Below, one piece after another: positions 49,070-58,500 of a stretch of 64,000 nucleotides of DNA (the first letter of the stretch is position 1; every line of letters starts with the position of its first letter). Under the pieces are notes generated by a model, which saw only the letters and a list, made by a program, of their open reading frames with translations, made no database searches and was not told the origin of the DNA. Source of the stretch: Niveispirillum sp048066115 (GTDB lineage Bacteria > Pseudomonadota > Alphaproteobacteria > Azospirillales > Azospirillaceae); assembly GCF_048066115.1 (NCBI RefSeq), contig NZ_JBLTYX010000010.1:62001-126000 (forward strand), in the 5' to 3' direction. The translations under genes were made by a program, and so were the position numbers.

Positions 49070-49891
49070 CTATCGCCGTGCCGGTGCCTGTGCCGTCGCG
49101 GCGGACAGGGGAGCGGCCGCCCCGATCGGTTCCAGCCCCATGGCACGCACCAGGGAAGGCAGCGTGCCGTCATCCGTCAGCGACCGGATGGCCTCGTCCA
49201 TCTCCGCCACCGTGACGGTACTGGCCGGGCTGATCAGGCAGGTGCGCTCCCGCCTTGCGATCCGGATCGTGTCGGGCCGTACGGCACCCGCCACCGACGG
49301 ATCCCGCGCCAGGGCCTGGCGCCAGGCCGCCAGGGGCAGGATCACGGCATCCAGCCGTCCGCCTTGCAGCTTGCGCAGATTGCCCTCGGCATTGCGGGCA
49401 TCGATGCGCTCCGCCCTGCCATCGGCGAACATCGCCTCCACCTCCGGCGGATAGAGGAAGCCCAGCACCGCACCGACACGGGCCCCCTTCAAGCTGGACA
49501 GGTCCGCCTCCCCGCGCAGGCCCGCCGACAGCAGCACGATGTCATGGTCGGCGAACAGGGACCGGGTGAAGCGGTCGGGCCCGAAGGCGGGATAATAGGC
49601 CTGGGCCGCCAGGCAATAGGCATCGACATTGCCGACCTGGAGTTCGGCGGTGATGCGGTTGCGCGGGACATAGCGGAACGCCGCCTCACGCCCCAGACGG
49701 GCCGCCACCGCCTTGCCGAATTCCAGGGCGAAACCGCCCTTCAACTGCCCGCCCTCCACCAGCGCGAAGGGTGCCTCGTTATGGTCACCGAAGGCGAAGA
49801 TCAGGGATTGGGCCTGGGCCGGCGGCAATAACACCAGTGCGGCCAGAATGACCGCCAGCAAGCATCGCACACCAGCAAACAGACCGGTCAT
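49070..49891 (-). CDS. periplasmic substrate-binding protein (SBP_bac_3-like)
   Basis: Exported 273-residue protein with a signal peptide ending near PAQAQ. The mature part follows the family-3 solute-binding fold: FGDHNEAPFALVEGGQLKGGFALEFGKAVAARLG and later SSLKGARVGAVLGFLYPPEVE and the NLRKLQGGRLDAVILP segment. Ligands of this group are usually amino acids, but no ABC permease is adjacent, so it may be an orphan binding protein or act as a sensor. The start at 49891 is chosen for the strong GGGGGAA; an ATG at 49921 would lengthen the leader. Confidence 0.85.
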   Translation of the reverse strand: MTGLFAGVRCLLAVILAALVLLPPAQAQSLIFAFGDHNEAPFALVEGGQLKGGFALEFGKAVAARLGREAAFRYVPRNRITAELQVGNVDAYCLAAQAYYPAFGPDRFTRSLFADHDIVLLSAGLRGEADLSSLKGARVGAVLGFLYPPEVEAMFADGRAERIDARNAEGNLRKLQGGRLDAVILPLAAWRQALARDPSVAGAVRPDTIRIARRERTCLISPASTVTVAEMDEAIRSLTDDGTLPSLVRAMGLEPIGAAAPLSAATAQAPARR

Positions 49892-50235
49892 CCCGGTTCC
49901 CCCTTTCCCCGTCAGGGACATGTCGCGATCACATATCCCACCTTTAGGGGTTTTTTAATAAATTTCTTTGGACCTGGGGGAAACATTGCAACCCTGAAAC
50001 AATCGGTCACACCCCATCGGGCTTTTGCCCGCCGCGCGATGGCATGGAACAGTAGATAGGCGAGCCCGATATGGAACGATGCACGGCCCACCGGGGCAAG
50101 GGCGTCGTGGCCCGGCTTGGGACCAATTGATGGCGAGCCGTTGGACCCGCCCTACGCGGCGACTGGCACCGCGCCGCCCATGCGGCGTGGTGGCCAGACC
50201 GCGGATGCGGTGCCGGCGCTTGAGGAAACGAAAAC
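49892..50235. other. 344-bp gap between two minus-strand genes
   Basis: No gene is supported. The part near 49930-49980 is AT-rich and may hold the promoter of the binding-protein gene on the minus strand. An 8-bp inverted repeat, ATCGGGCT (50016) and AGCCCGAT (50063), and the structured element at 50172-50225 are the only patterns seen. A small RNA cannot be excluded. Confidence 0.4.
50172..50225 (+). repeat. structured element, copy 2 (two hairpins plus CGGCGCTTGAGG)
   Basis: CGCCGC-CCAT-GCGGCG type hairpin, then ACCGC-GGAT-GCGGT, then CGGCGCTTGAGG. Same layout as 47157-47213 with compensating changes in the second stem. It lies at the 3' end of the UPF0114 gene, which runs in the opposite direction. 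Confidence 0.4.
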
Positions 50236-50745
50236 TCAGTCCTTGGCCTTGGCTCCGAAGGACAGCTTGTCCAGGGCCCCCATCAGCACGGCCGACACCA
50301 CGAAGGTCAGGTGGATGATGACCAGCCACATCAGCTTGTCGTTGGTCACCTTGTCGGCATCCATGAAGCTCTTCAGCAGGTGGATGGAGGAGATGGCGAC
50401 GATGGAGGCGGCGACCTTCACCTTCAGCGTGCCGCTGTCCAGCTTGCCCAGCCAGGACAGCTTCTCGTCACCCTCGTCCAACTCGATGCGCGACACGAAA
50501 TTCTCGTACCCGCTGATCATCACCATGACCACCAGGCTGCCCACCAGGGTCAGGTCGACCAGACTGAGGGCCGCCAGGATCAGGTCGGCCTCGCTCTCCC
50601 CGAACAGGGCGTAATCGAACAGATGTACCAGTTCCACGACGAAGCGGCAGGTGAAGGCCACCAGCACGACCGAAAGGCAGAGATACATCGGCACCAGCAG
50701 CCAGCGGCTGGCATAGAGGGTGCGTTCGATGAGGCGTTCGATCAC
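50236..50745 (-). CDS. UPF0114 (YqhA/TIGR00645) membrane protein
   Basis: Inner-membrane protein of 169 residues with about four hydrophobic helices. It shows the family start ERLIERTLYASRWLLVPMYLCLSVVLV, then LVGSLVVMVMISGYENFVSRIE and the C-terminal LMWLVIIHLTFVVSAVLMGALDKL. Function of the family is not established. The GTG at 50745 is chosen because GGAG lies 9 bases upstream and the length then matches E. coli YqhA (164); a TTG at 50784 would add 13 odd residues. Divergent from the guanidine operon. Confidence 0.88.
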   Translation of the reverse strand: MIERLIERTLYASRWLLVPMYLCLSVVLVAFTCRFVVELVHLFDYALFGESEADLILAALSLVDLTLVGSLVVMVMISGYENFVSRIELDEGDEKLSWLGKLDSGTLKVKVAASIVAISSIHLLKSFMDADKVTNDKLMWLVIIHLTFVVSAVLMGALDKLSFGAKAKD

Positions 50746-50832
50746 GATGAGGGCTCCGTCACGGGCGATGGCATGGCGTGGCAATGAAGCAAACAGCCGG
50801 GCCTGTCAACCATCGGGATGCTGCACTGCAAC

Positions 50833-50849
50833 TGCCCATGGATTGGGCA
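50833..50849. promoter_or_regulatory. NtrC-type enhancer box of the guanidine operon
   Basis: TGCCCA-TGGAT-TGGGCA: a perfect 6-bp dyad with 5-bp centre, i.e. the TGC-N11-GCA form of NtrC sites. It lies about 108 bp upstream of the start predicted from the sigma-54 promoter at 50923, a normal enhancer distance. Confidence 0.55.
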
Positions 50850-50922
50850 TGACCGGCAGGCAGAATGCCCTTCATCGCGCCAGTTGCCGCTTTATCGGCG
50901 CCCGTTCCGGCGGCTTTCCGGC

Positions 50923-50938
50923 TGGCACGCCCCTTGCT
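50923..50938 (+). promoter_or_regulatory. sigma-54 promoter of the guanidine operon
   Basis: TGGCACGCCCCTTGCT fits the RpoN consensus TGGCACG-N4-TTGCW at every defined position. The predicted start (near 50949) coincides with the 5' edge of the guanidine-I riboswitch, which makes the assignment strong. Confidence 0.85.
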
Positions 50939-50949
50939 GCTATGCGGTG

Positions 50950-51075
50950 CAGTAAAGGTGGCTAGGGTTCCGGCCGTGGATGACACGGTGACTGGTCCGA
51001 GAGCTGCCGCCAGACGCCGCCGGTCCGCTGGCCCCGTCTGGTACACGGCGGGATAAAAGCCCGGGAGATCGAGGT
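50950..51075 (+). promoter_or_regulatory. guanidine-I (ykkC) riboswitch
   Basis: All conserved blocks of the ykkC class-I aptamer are present in order: CTAGGGTTCCG (50962), ACTGGTCCGAGAG (50991), and ACACGGCGGGATAAAAGC followed by CCGGGAGA (51043-51068). The variable middle stem lies between 51003 and 51042. The class senses free guanidinium and normally turns downstream genes on. Downstream, CAACCCCC (51103-51110) can pair either with GGGTTGG (51076) or with the GGGGTTG ribosome-binding region (51134-51140), which gives a plausible translational switch. Confidence 0.93.
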
Positions 51076-51140
51076 GGGTTGGCGCCCTCTTCCGGTCTCC
51101 GCCAACCCCCAAACCGGTTTTGGAAACCTTTGAGGGGTTG

Positions 51141-52217
51141 ATGATGACGACGCGCCGCTTCCTTGGAAAATTGACCGCCGGCCTGGTTGCCGCCTCGCTG
51201 CTCTCGATGCCGGCCCTTGCCGCACCGAAGAAGGATTTCAAGCTGGCCTGGTCGATCTATGTCGGCTGGATGCCGTGGCAGTATGCCGCCGAGCAGGGCA
51301 TCGTGAAGAAATGGGCCGACAAGTACGGCATTTCGATCGAGGTGGTGCAGTTCAACGATTATGTGGAAAGCATCAACCAGTACACGGCCGGCGCCTTCGA
51401 CGCGGTGACCGTCACCAACATGGACGCGCTGTCCATCCCCGCTGCCGGTGGGGTGGACACCACCGCCGTCATCGTCGGCGACTTCTCCAACGGCAATGAC
51501 GCCGTCATCCTGAAGGGCAAGGACAAGCTGGCCGATCTGAAGGGCCAGAAGGTCAACCTGGTGGAATATTCCGTGTCCCACTATCTGCTGGCCCGCGCGC
51601 TGGAGAGCGCCAAGCTGACGGAGAAGAAGGACGTCACGGTGGTTTCCACCTCCGATGCCGACATGGTGGCCGCCTGGTCCACGGCGGATGTGTCGGCCGT
51701 CGTCACCTGGAACCCGCTGGTCGCGGAAATCCTGGCCACGCCCGGCGCCAAGAAGGTGTTCGACAGCAGCCAGATCCCCGGCGAGATCATCGACCTGACC
51801 GTGGCCAACAGCGATGTGCTGAAGGACAATCCGGCTTTCGGCAAGGCGCTGGCCGGCATCTGGTACGAGACGATGGCCATGATGTCCGCCCAGACCCCCG
51901 CCGGCACCGCTGCCCGCACCGCCATGGGCAAGGCGTCGGGCACCGATCTGGCCGGCTATGAGAGCCAGTTGAAGGCCACCCGCATGTTCTACACCCCCAA
52001 GGACGCCCTGGGTTTCGTGCGAGGGAGCGAGCCGAAGGCGACCATGCAGAAGGTGGCGGGCTTCCTGTTCGACCACGGCCTGCTGGGCAATGGCGCGCCG
52101 TCGGCCGAAGCCGTGGGCATCGAGTTCCCCGATGGCGTCACCTACGGCAACGCCAAGTTCGTGAAGCTGCGCTTCACCGACACCTACATGGCGGCCGCCG
52201 CGGACGGGAAACTGTAA
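51141..52217 (+). CDS. ABC transporter substrate-binding protein, guanidine (urea-carboxylase-linked) type
   Basis: Exported NMT1/TauA-like binding protein of 358 residues with a signal peptide ending at ALA (about residue 29). FKLAWSIYVGWMPWQYAAEQGIVKKWADKYGI and the following VVQFNDYVESINQYTAGAFDAVTVTNMDAL match the binding proteins encoded with urea carboxylase clusters. As the operon is under a guanidine riboswitch, guanidine is the likely ligand. GAGGGG in front of the tandem ATG codons at 51141/51144 is the site that the riboswitch may mask. A hairpin repeat follows the gene. Confidence 0.9.
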   Translation: MMTTRRFLGKLTAGLVAASLLSMPALAAPKKDFKLAWSIYVGWMPWQYAAEQGIVKKWADKYGISIEVVQFNDYVESINQYTAGAFDAVTVTNMDALSIPAAGGVDTTAVIVGDFSNGNDAVILKGKDKLADLKGQKVNLVEYSVSHYLLARALESAKLTEKKDVTVVSTSDADMVAAWSTADVSAVVTWNPLVAEILATPGAKKVFDSSQIPGEIIDLTVANSDVLKDNPAFGKALAGIWYETMAMMSAQTPAGTAARTAMGKASGTDLAGYESQLKATRMFYTPKDALGFVRGSEPKATMQKVAGFLFDHGLLGNGAPSAEAVGIEFPDGVTYGNAKFVKLRFTDTYMAAAADGKL

Positions 52218-52228
52218 CCGGAAGCGCT

Positions 52229-52320
52229 CCGTAGGTCAGGTCGAGCGTTGGCGAGCCCTGACACTCATCTGCACCGTCGCTTGTCAGGGCTCGGGGCTTC
52301 GCCCTCGACCTGACCTACGG
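52229..52320. repeat. intercistronic REP-like inverted repeat
   Basis: Arms CCGTAGGTCAGGTCGAG (52229-52245) and its complement (52304-52320) are perfect, with an inner pair GAGCCCTGAC/GTCAGGGCTC. It lies between the binding-protein and permease genes and is unrelated to the 34-bp-arm element. Such hairpins commonly stabilise upstream mRNA so that binding proteins are made in excess of membrane components. Confidence 0.8.
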
Positions 52321-52347
52321 CCCTTCCCTCTTTCCCATGGAACCCCC

Positions 52348-53169
52348 ATGCGCCTGATCAACCGAAAGCCCGACCGGGCAGGCTGGATGCTGCTGGCCGC
52401 ACTGCCGTTCCTGGCGGTGCTGGTGGCCTATGCCATGGGCTCGGCGGTACGGCTGGCGGACAATCCGGCGGACAAGCTGCTGCCGGGCCTGGCCTCCTTC
52501 GCCGATGCCATCGACCGCATGGCCTTCACCCCGGACAAGCGCACGGGCAACATCCTGCTGTGGCTGGATACCGGCGCCTCCCTGGCGCGGCTGGCGGCGG
52601 GTGTGGCCATCGCGGCGGCGGGCGGGCTGCTGGTGGGGCTGGCGGCCGGGCTGCTGCCCTATATGCGGGCGATGTTCGCCCCCTTCGTCACCGTGGTGTC
52701 GATGGTGCCGCCGCTGGCCGTGCTGCCCATCCTGTTCATCATGGTCGGGCTGGGCGAGGCGTCGAAGGTCACCTTGATCGTCGTCGGCGTCCTGCCCTGC
52801 CTGATCCGCGACCTGATGCTGAAGATCGATGATCTGCCACGCCAGCAGCTGATCAAGGCCCAGACGTTGGGGGCCAACAGCTGGACCATCGCCATCCGCG
52901 TCGTCCTGCCCCAGATACTGCCCCGCCTGATCGACAGTATCCGCCTGAACCTGGGGCCGGCCTGGCTGTTCCTGATCTCCGCCGAAGCCATCGCCAGCGA
53001 AAGCGGCCTGGGTTATCGCATCTTCCTGGTCCGCCGCTATCTGGCCATGGATGTCATCCTGCCCTATGTGGCCTGGATCACCCTGCTCTGCTTCCTGATG
53101 GATTTCGCCCTGCGGGTGCTGCAACGCCGCGCCTTCCCCTGGTTCGAGGATGCGAGGGCCGCAGCATGA
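52348..53169 (+). CDS. ABC transporter permease for guanidine uptake
   Basis: Inner-membrane permease of 273 residues with about six helices, in the TauC/SsuC-like BPD_transp_1 family. The cytoplasmic coupling loop is seen in KAQTLGANSWTIAIRVVLPQILPRLIDSIRLNLGPAW (EAA-type motif). It has no strong ribosome-binding site, so translation may depend on upstream reading or be low. It overlaps the ATPase gene by ATGA. Operon context points to guanidine as cargo; urea or another nitrogen compound cannot be ruled out. Confidence 0.9.
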   Translation: MRLINRKPDRAGWMLLAALPFLAVLVAYAMGSAVRLADNPADKLLPGLASFADAIDRMAFTPDKRTGNILLWLDTGASLARLAAGVAIAAAGGLLVGLAAGLLPYMRAMFAPFVTVVSMVPPLAVLPILFIMVGLGEASKVTLIVVGVLPCLIRDLMLKIDDLPRQQLIKAQTLGANSWTIAIRVVLPQILPRLIDSIRLNLGPAWLFLISAEAIASESGLGYRIFLVRRYLAMDVILPYVAWITLLCFLMDFALRVLQRRAFPWFEDARAAA

Positions 53170-53996
53170 CGCAAATCTCCGTCTGCGATGTCTGGAAGGA
53201 ATATGGTGAGCAGGTGGTCCTGGAACGGATCAATCTGGAGATCGCCCCCCGTTCCTTCGTGGCCCTGGTGGGCCCGAGCGGCTGCGGCAAGACCACCTTC
53301 CTGCGCATGCTGCTGTCGCAGGAGACGCCCAGTAAGGGAGAAATCCTGATCGATGGCGTGCCGATCTCGCCGGAACCCGGCCCCGACCGCGGCGTCGTCT
53401 TCCAGCGCTATTCCGTGTTCCCGCATCTGAGCGTGCTCGGCAATGTGCTGCTGGGCGCGGAATTGAAGGGCGGCGGCGTTTTCGGCCGGCTGTTCGGGTC
53501 GGCCCGCGCCCGGGCGAAGGAGGAAGCGGCGGGATTGCTGGCCGAGGTCGGCCTGTCCAACGCGCTCGACAAATATCCGGCCCAGCTTTCCGGCGGCATG
53601 CAGCAACGTCTCGCCCTGGCCCAGGCCCTTATCGCCAAGCCCAAGGTGCTGCTGCTGGACGAACCGTTCGGCGCGCTCGATCCCGGCATCCGTGCCGATG
53701 TGCACAAGCTGATGCGCAAGCTGTGGCATGAGCATCCGATGAGCGTGGTCATGGTCACCCATGATCTGTCGGAGGCGTTCCATCTGGCCACCCGCGTCAT
53801 CGCCTTCGACCGCCGCCGCAACCTGCCGGAAGAACGGCTGCGTTATGGCGCCAGCATCACCAACGATATCGAGGTCTGGCCCCGCCGCGTGGCGGGCAAT
53901 CCCGGCTTCGGCAAAGACCCCAACCCGCCCCGCCGGGACGACCCGGCCAGTGATGACGGGCAACCAGACCGGGACGACCCGGCCGACGCCGCGTGA
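53166..53996 (+). CDS. ABC transporter ATPase for guanidine uptake
   Basis: Cytoplasmic ATPase of 276 residues. Walker A is GPSGCGKTT (about residue 36), Q-loop VVFQRYSVFPHL, signature LSGGMQQRLALAQAL, Walker B VLLLDEPFGALD and the switch histidine in VMVTHDLSEAF are all intact. The C-terminal 45 residues are rich in Pro, Asp and Arg (repeated RDDPA-like blocks) and look like a disordered tail. ATGA overlap with the permease gene. Nitrate/taurine-type ATPase family, consistent with the other two components. Confidence 0.93.
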   Translation: MTQISVCDVWKEYGEQVVLERINLEIAPRSFVALVGPSGCGKTTFLRMLLSQETPSKGEILIDGVPISPEPGPDRGVVFQRYSVFPHLSVLGNVLLGAELKGGGVFGRLFGSARARAKEEAAGLLAEVGLSNALDKYPAQLSGGMQQRLALAQALIAKPKVLLLDEPFGALDPGIRADVHKLMRKLWHEHPMSVVMVTHDLSEAFHLATRVIAFDRRRNLPEERLRYGASITNDIEVWPRRVAGNPGFGKDPNPPRRDDPASDDGQPDRDDPADAA

Positions 53997-54008
53997 GAGG
54001 GAGCCACC

Positions 54009-54824
54009 ATGCCCCGCCAAACCGCTGAACAGATCGCCGCCAACCGCGCCCGTTACCTGGAACTGAAATCCGCCGCCTCCGGCCGTGCGCCACTGGTCTT
54101 GCCCCCGCCCACCAAACGCGACGCCGCTCCGCCCAGCGCAGACAGCGTGAAACTGTCGGAGACGCTGCCCGGCGGCTGGTACTGGACCGGAGTCATCCGG
54201 CGCGGACAGGTGCTGACCATTGCCAACCCGGCTGCCACGCCGGGCGTGTCGCTGCTGGCCTGGAACCTGGCCGACCCGACCGAACGTTACAATCATGCCG
54301 ACACGATCAAGATCCAGTGGACGGCGGAACTGCGCAAGGGGCGGGTCCTGTTCTCCGACATGGGCCGGGTGCTGCTCTCCATCGTGGAGGATAGCTGCGG
54401 CAAGCATGACACATTGGTCGGCGGCTCCACCCCGGCCAGCGTGGCGCGGGTGTATGGGCCTGACAGCGGCATGCGTAATGCGCGCGACAATTTCATCCTG
54501 GCGGCCGGCAAGCATGGCCTGACCCAGCGCGACATCCCGCCCTGCATCAGCTTCTTCGCGCCCGTCACCGTGACCGGTAATGGGAAATTTGCGTTCGATG
54601 CAACCGGTGTTCAGCCGGGTGATTTCGTGTCGCTGCGCGCGGAAATGGATTTGATCGTCGCCATCTCGAACACACCCCACCCCCTGGCGTCACCGGTCAC
54701 ACCATCGCCGGTGGAACTGACCATCCTTACCGCGCCCGACGCCGGTGCGGATGATCTGTGCCGCACCGCCACGGCGGAAGCCGCGCGCGGCTTCGTCAAT
54801 ACCGACGCCTATCTGTCGGCCTGA
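54009..54824 (+). CDS. urea-amidolyase-associated protein 1 / carboxyguanidine deiminase subunit
   Basis: A 271-residue DUF1989-family protein of the UAAP1 group. In guanidine operons the pair UAAP1/UAAP2 forms carboxyguanidine deiminase (CgdAB), which converts carboxyguanidine to allophanate plus ammonia. Family signs are WYWTGVIRRGQVLTIANP, NLADPTERYNHADTIKIQ, the SCGKHDTLVGGST stretch with likely metal-ligating C and H, and NARDNFILAAGKHGL. GAGAGGGAGCC precedes the ATG. It is homologous to the following gene product, so the two subunits are diverged duplicates. Confidence 0.88.
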   Translation: MPRQTAEQIAANRARYLELKSAASGRAPLVLPPPTKRDAAPPSADSVKLSETLPGGWYWTGVIRRGQVLTIANPAATPGVSLLAWNLADPTERYNHADTIKIQWTAELRKGRVLFSDMGRVLLSIVEDSCGKHDTLVGGSTPASVARVYGPDSGMRNARDNFILAAGKHGLTQRDIPPCISFFAPVTVTGNGKFAFDATGVQPGDFVSLRAEMDLIVAISNTPHPLASPVTPSPVELTILTAPDAGADDLCRTATAEAARGFVNTDAYLSA

Positions 54825-54840
54825 GCGGGGAGGAAGAAAC

Positions 54841-55491
54841 ATGAGCAACAGCAGCTTCACCCCCGTCCTGTCGTCCCGCGACATTGCCACCGCCATCCTG
54901 GATGAGGTGATCGCCGCCGAACATCCCTGGTCCGGCGTGGTGCGCAAGGGCCAGGTGATCCGCATCGTGGATAGCGAGGGCTGTCAGGCCGTCGATACGC
55001 TGTTCTACGCCCTTGCCGATTTCGCTGAGCGTTACAGCGCCCAGGATACGGTGCTGGCCCAGGGCACGCCCTATATCGGCCCGGGTTCGATGCTCTACTC
55101 CAACCGTGGCAACGTGCTGGCCCGGATGGTGGCCGATACGTGCGGCAGCCATGACACCTCGGCCGGTGCCTGCTCGTGCGAGAGCAACACGGTCCGCTTC
55201 GGCCATCACACCAAATATATGCATGCATGTCGCGAAAACTTCCTGATCGCCGTGACCCGTCACGGCATGGGCAAGCGTGATATCGTGCCCAACATCAATT
55301 TCTTCATGAACGTCCCCATCGATCCCGACGGCACCCTGGCCATCGCCGATGGTGTGTCGTCAGGCGGGGATTATGTGGAGCTGGTGGCGGAGCAGGATCT
55401 GCTCTGCGTCATCTCCAACTGTCCCCAGGTCAACAATCCCTGCAACGGCTTCGACCCCACGCCCATCCGCGTGCTGGTCTGGGAAGCGTGA
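54841..55491 (+). CDS. urea-amidolyase-associated protein 2 / carboxyguanidine deiminase subunit
   Basis: A 216-residue DUF1989-family protein of the UAAP2 group, the second deiminase subunit. It shares with the preceding protein the pattern W-x-G-V-V/I-R-K/R-GQV, an ALADFAERYSAQDT block, CGSHDTSAGACSCESNTVRFGHH and ACRENFLIAVTRHGM; cysteines and histidines in these blocks are likely metal ligands. The start at 54841 has GGAGGAAG directly upstream; the longer frame to 54745 overlaps the previous gene. It is followed 11 bp later by the carboxylase. Confidence 0.88.
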   Translation: MSNSSFTPVLSSRDIATAILDEVIAAEHPWSGVVRKGQVIRIVDSEGCQAVDTLFYALADFAERYSAQDTVLAQGTPYIGPGSMLYSNRGNVLARMVADTCGSHDTSAGACSCESNTVRFGHHTKYMHACRENFLIAVTRHGMGKRDIVPNINFFMNVPIDPDGTLAIADGVSSGGDYVELVAEQDLLCVISNCPQVNNPCNGFDPTPIRVLVWEA

Positions 55492-55502
55492 GGGAGACAC
55501 CC

Positions 55503-58500
55503 ATGTTCACCAAGGTCCTGATCGCCAATCGTGGCGAGATCTGCGCGCGGGTGATCAAGACCCTGCGCCGCATGGGTATCGCCTCCGTCGCGGTCTATTC
55601 CGACGCCGACCGCTTCACCCTGCCCGTCCTGTCGGCAGACGAGGCGGTGCATGTCGGCCCGGCCCCGGCCAAGCAATCCTATCTGGATATCGACGCCGTC
55701 ATCGCCGCTTGCCAGGCGACGGGGGCGCAGGCGGTGCATCCTGGATATGGCTTCCTGTCGGAAAATGCCGGCTTCGTGGAACGGCTGAACGAAGCCGGTA
55801 TCGCCTTCATCGGCCCGCGCGTGGAGCATCTGCTGGGCTTCGGCCTGAAGCACACGGCACGCGAATTGGCCAAGGCGGCCGGCGTGCCGCTGCTGCCCGG
55901 CACCGACATTCTGGACAGTGTGGAACAGGCGCAGCAAGCGGCGGCGAAGATCGGCTTTCCGGTGATGCTGAAAAGCACGGCGGGCGGCGGCGGCATCGGC
56001 ATGCAGCTCTGTCACAGCGCCGACGAACTGGCCGCCAGGTTCGCGGCCGTGCAGCGCATGGCCACCAGCAGCTTCGGCGATGCGCGGGTCTATCTGGAAC
56101 GGTTCGTGGCCCAGGCCCGCCATGTCGAGGTGCAGATCTTCGGCGATGGCAAGGGCGAAGTGGTGGCGTTGGGGGAACGTGACTGTTCGCTCCAGCGCCG
56201 CAACCAGAAGGTCGTGGAGGAGACCCCGGCACCCGGCCTGCCCGATGCGGTGCGCACCCAGTTGCGCGATGCCGCCATCGCCCTGGGACAAAGCGTGCAG
56301 TACGCCTCGGCCGGCACGGTGGAGTTCATCTATGACGTGGCGCGGTCCCAGGTCTATTTCCTGGAGGTGAATACCCGCCTGCAGGTCGAACATCCGGTGA
56401 CCGAGGCCATTTTCGGCGTCGATCTGGTGGAATGGATGGTGCGGCAGGCGGCGGGTGATTTCACCCTGCCGGCCCAGGATAGCCTGATCCCGCAGGGGGC
56501 CGCCATCGAGGTCCGGCTCTATGCCGAGAACGCCGCGGCAGACTTCCGGCCATCCACCGGCCTGCTGACGGCGGTGAGCTTCCCCACCGATATCCGCGTC
56601 GATGGCTGGGTGGCCACGGGTACGGAAGTGACGGCCAATTACGACCCGATGCTGGCCAAGCTGATCGTGCATGCCGACGATCGTGACAGGGCCATCGACA
56701 AGCTGTCGGTGGCACTCGCCGCGTCACGCGTGGCGGGAATCGAGACCAACCTGTCATACCTGCGCGCCATCATCGGGTCGGACATTTTCCGCCGGGGCGA
56801 GGTGGCCACATCGGTCCTGAAGACCTTCGCCTTCACCCCCGCGACCGTGGAGGTGCTGGCACCCGGCGCCCAGACCTCGCTTCAGGATTGGCCGGGACGG
56901 CTGGGTTATTGGGATGTGGGCGTGCCGCCGTCCGGCCCCATGGATGACAAGTCCTTCCGGCTGGCCAACCGGTTGCTGGGCAATGAAGAAGGCACGGCCG
57001 CATTGGAATGCACCCTGACCGGCCCTACCCTGCGCTTCAACCAGGATACGACCATCGCCCTGACCGGGGCGGTGATGGCCGCGACTTTAGACGGAAGCAC
57101 CATCAATCATGGTGTACCGGTCACGGTGAAGGCCGGACAGACCTTGGCCCTGGGCCGCATCCAGGGGCCGGGACAACGCACCTATCTGGCCGTGGCGGGC
57201 GGGTTCGATGCGCCGGATTATCTGGGATCGAAAGCCACCTTCGCCCTGGGGCGGTTCGGCGGTCATGCCACGGGCTGCCTGAAGGCCGGCGATACGCTGG
57301 CTTTGGCGGGGCTGCCGGTGGGTGTGGCGGAAACGCCCGCCCTGCCCACCCTGTCGAACGAATGGGAACTGGCGGTGCATTACGGCCCACATGGGGCGCC
57401 CGACTTCTTCCAGGAAAGCGACATCGCCGACCTGTTCGCGGCCACCTATGAGGTGCATTTCAATTCCGCCCGCACCGGCGTGCGCCTGATCGGTCCCAGG
57501 CCGAAATGGGCGCGGGCGGATGGGGGGGAGGCCGGGCTGCACCCGTCCAACATCCATGACAATGCCTATGCCATTGGCGCGGTGGATTTCACCGGCGACA
57601 TGCCGATCATCCTGGGGCCGGACGGGCCCAGTCTGGGCGGTTTCGTCTGCCCTGTCGTCGTCGCCAAGACCGACCTGTGGAAGGTCGGGCAATTGCGGCC
57701 GGGCGACAAGCTGCGCTTCGTGCCCGTCGTGACAGCGCCCAGCGCGCCCGTCACCCATGCCACCCTGCCCTCGCCCATCCTGTCGCGGATCGAGGGGCCG
57801 GTGCCTGTCGTCTATCGCCGGGCCGGCGACGATTACCTGCTGGTCGAGTACGGTCCGATGGCCCTGGATCTGGGCCTGCGGCTGCGCGTGCATCTGCTGG
57901 TCACGGCGCTACGCGAGCGGGCCTTGGCCGGCATCATCGACCTGACACCGGGCATCCGGTCGCTGCAAATCCATTATGACAGCGGATCGTTGAAGCTACC
58001 CATCCTGCTGGGGGTTCTGGCAGAGATAGAAGCCTCGCTGGGCGGCATCGACCAGGCGAAGGTGCCCAGCCGCATCGTCCACCTGCCTTTGTCCTGGAAC
58101 GACCCCCAGGTGCGGCTGGCGATGACCAAGTACCAGGAACTGGTGAGGGCCGATGCCCCCTGGTGCCCGGACAATATCGAGTTCATCCGCCGTATCAATG
58201 GCTTGGACAGCCAGGAGGATGTGAAGCGCATCGTCTTCGACGCCAGCTACCTCGTCTATGGCCTGGGCGACGTCTATCTGGGCGCCCCCGTGGCCACGCC
58301 GTTGGACCCGCGCCACCGGCTGGTCACCACCAAATACAATCCCGCCCGCACCTGGACCCCGGAAAATGCCGTGGGCATCGGCGGCGCCTATATGTGCATC
58401 TATGGCATGGAGGGACCGGGCGGGTATCAGCTGTTCGGCCGCACCATCCAGGTCTGGAACAGCTGGCGGGCGACCCAGCCCTTCCAGGCGGGCCAACCCT

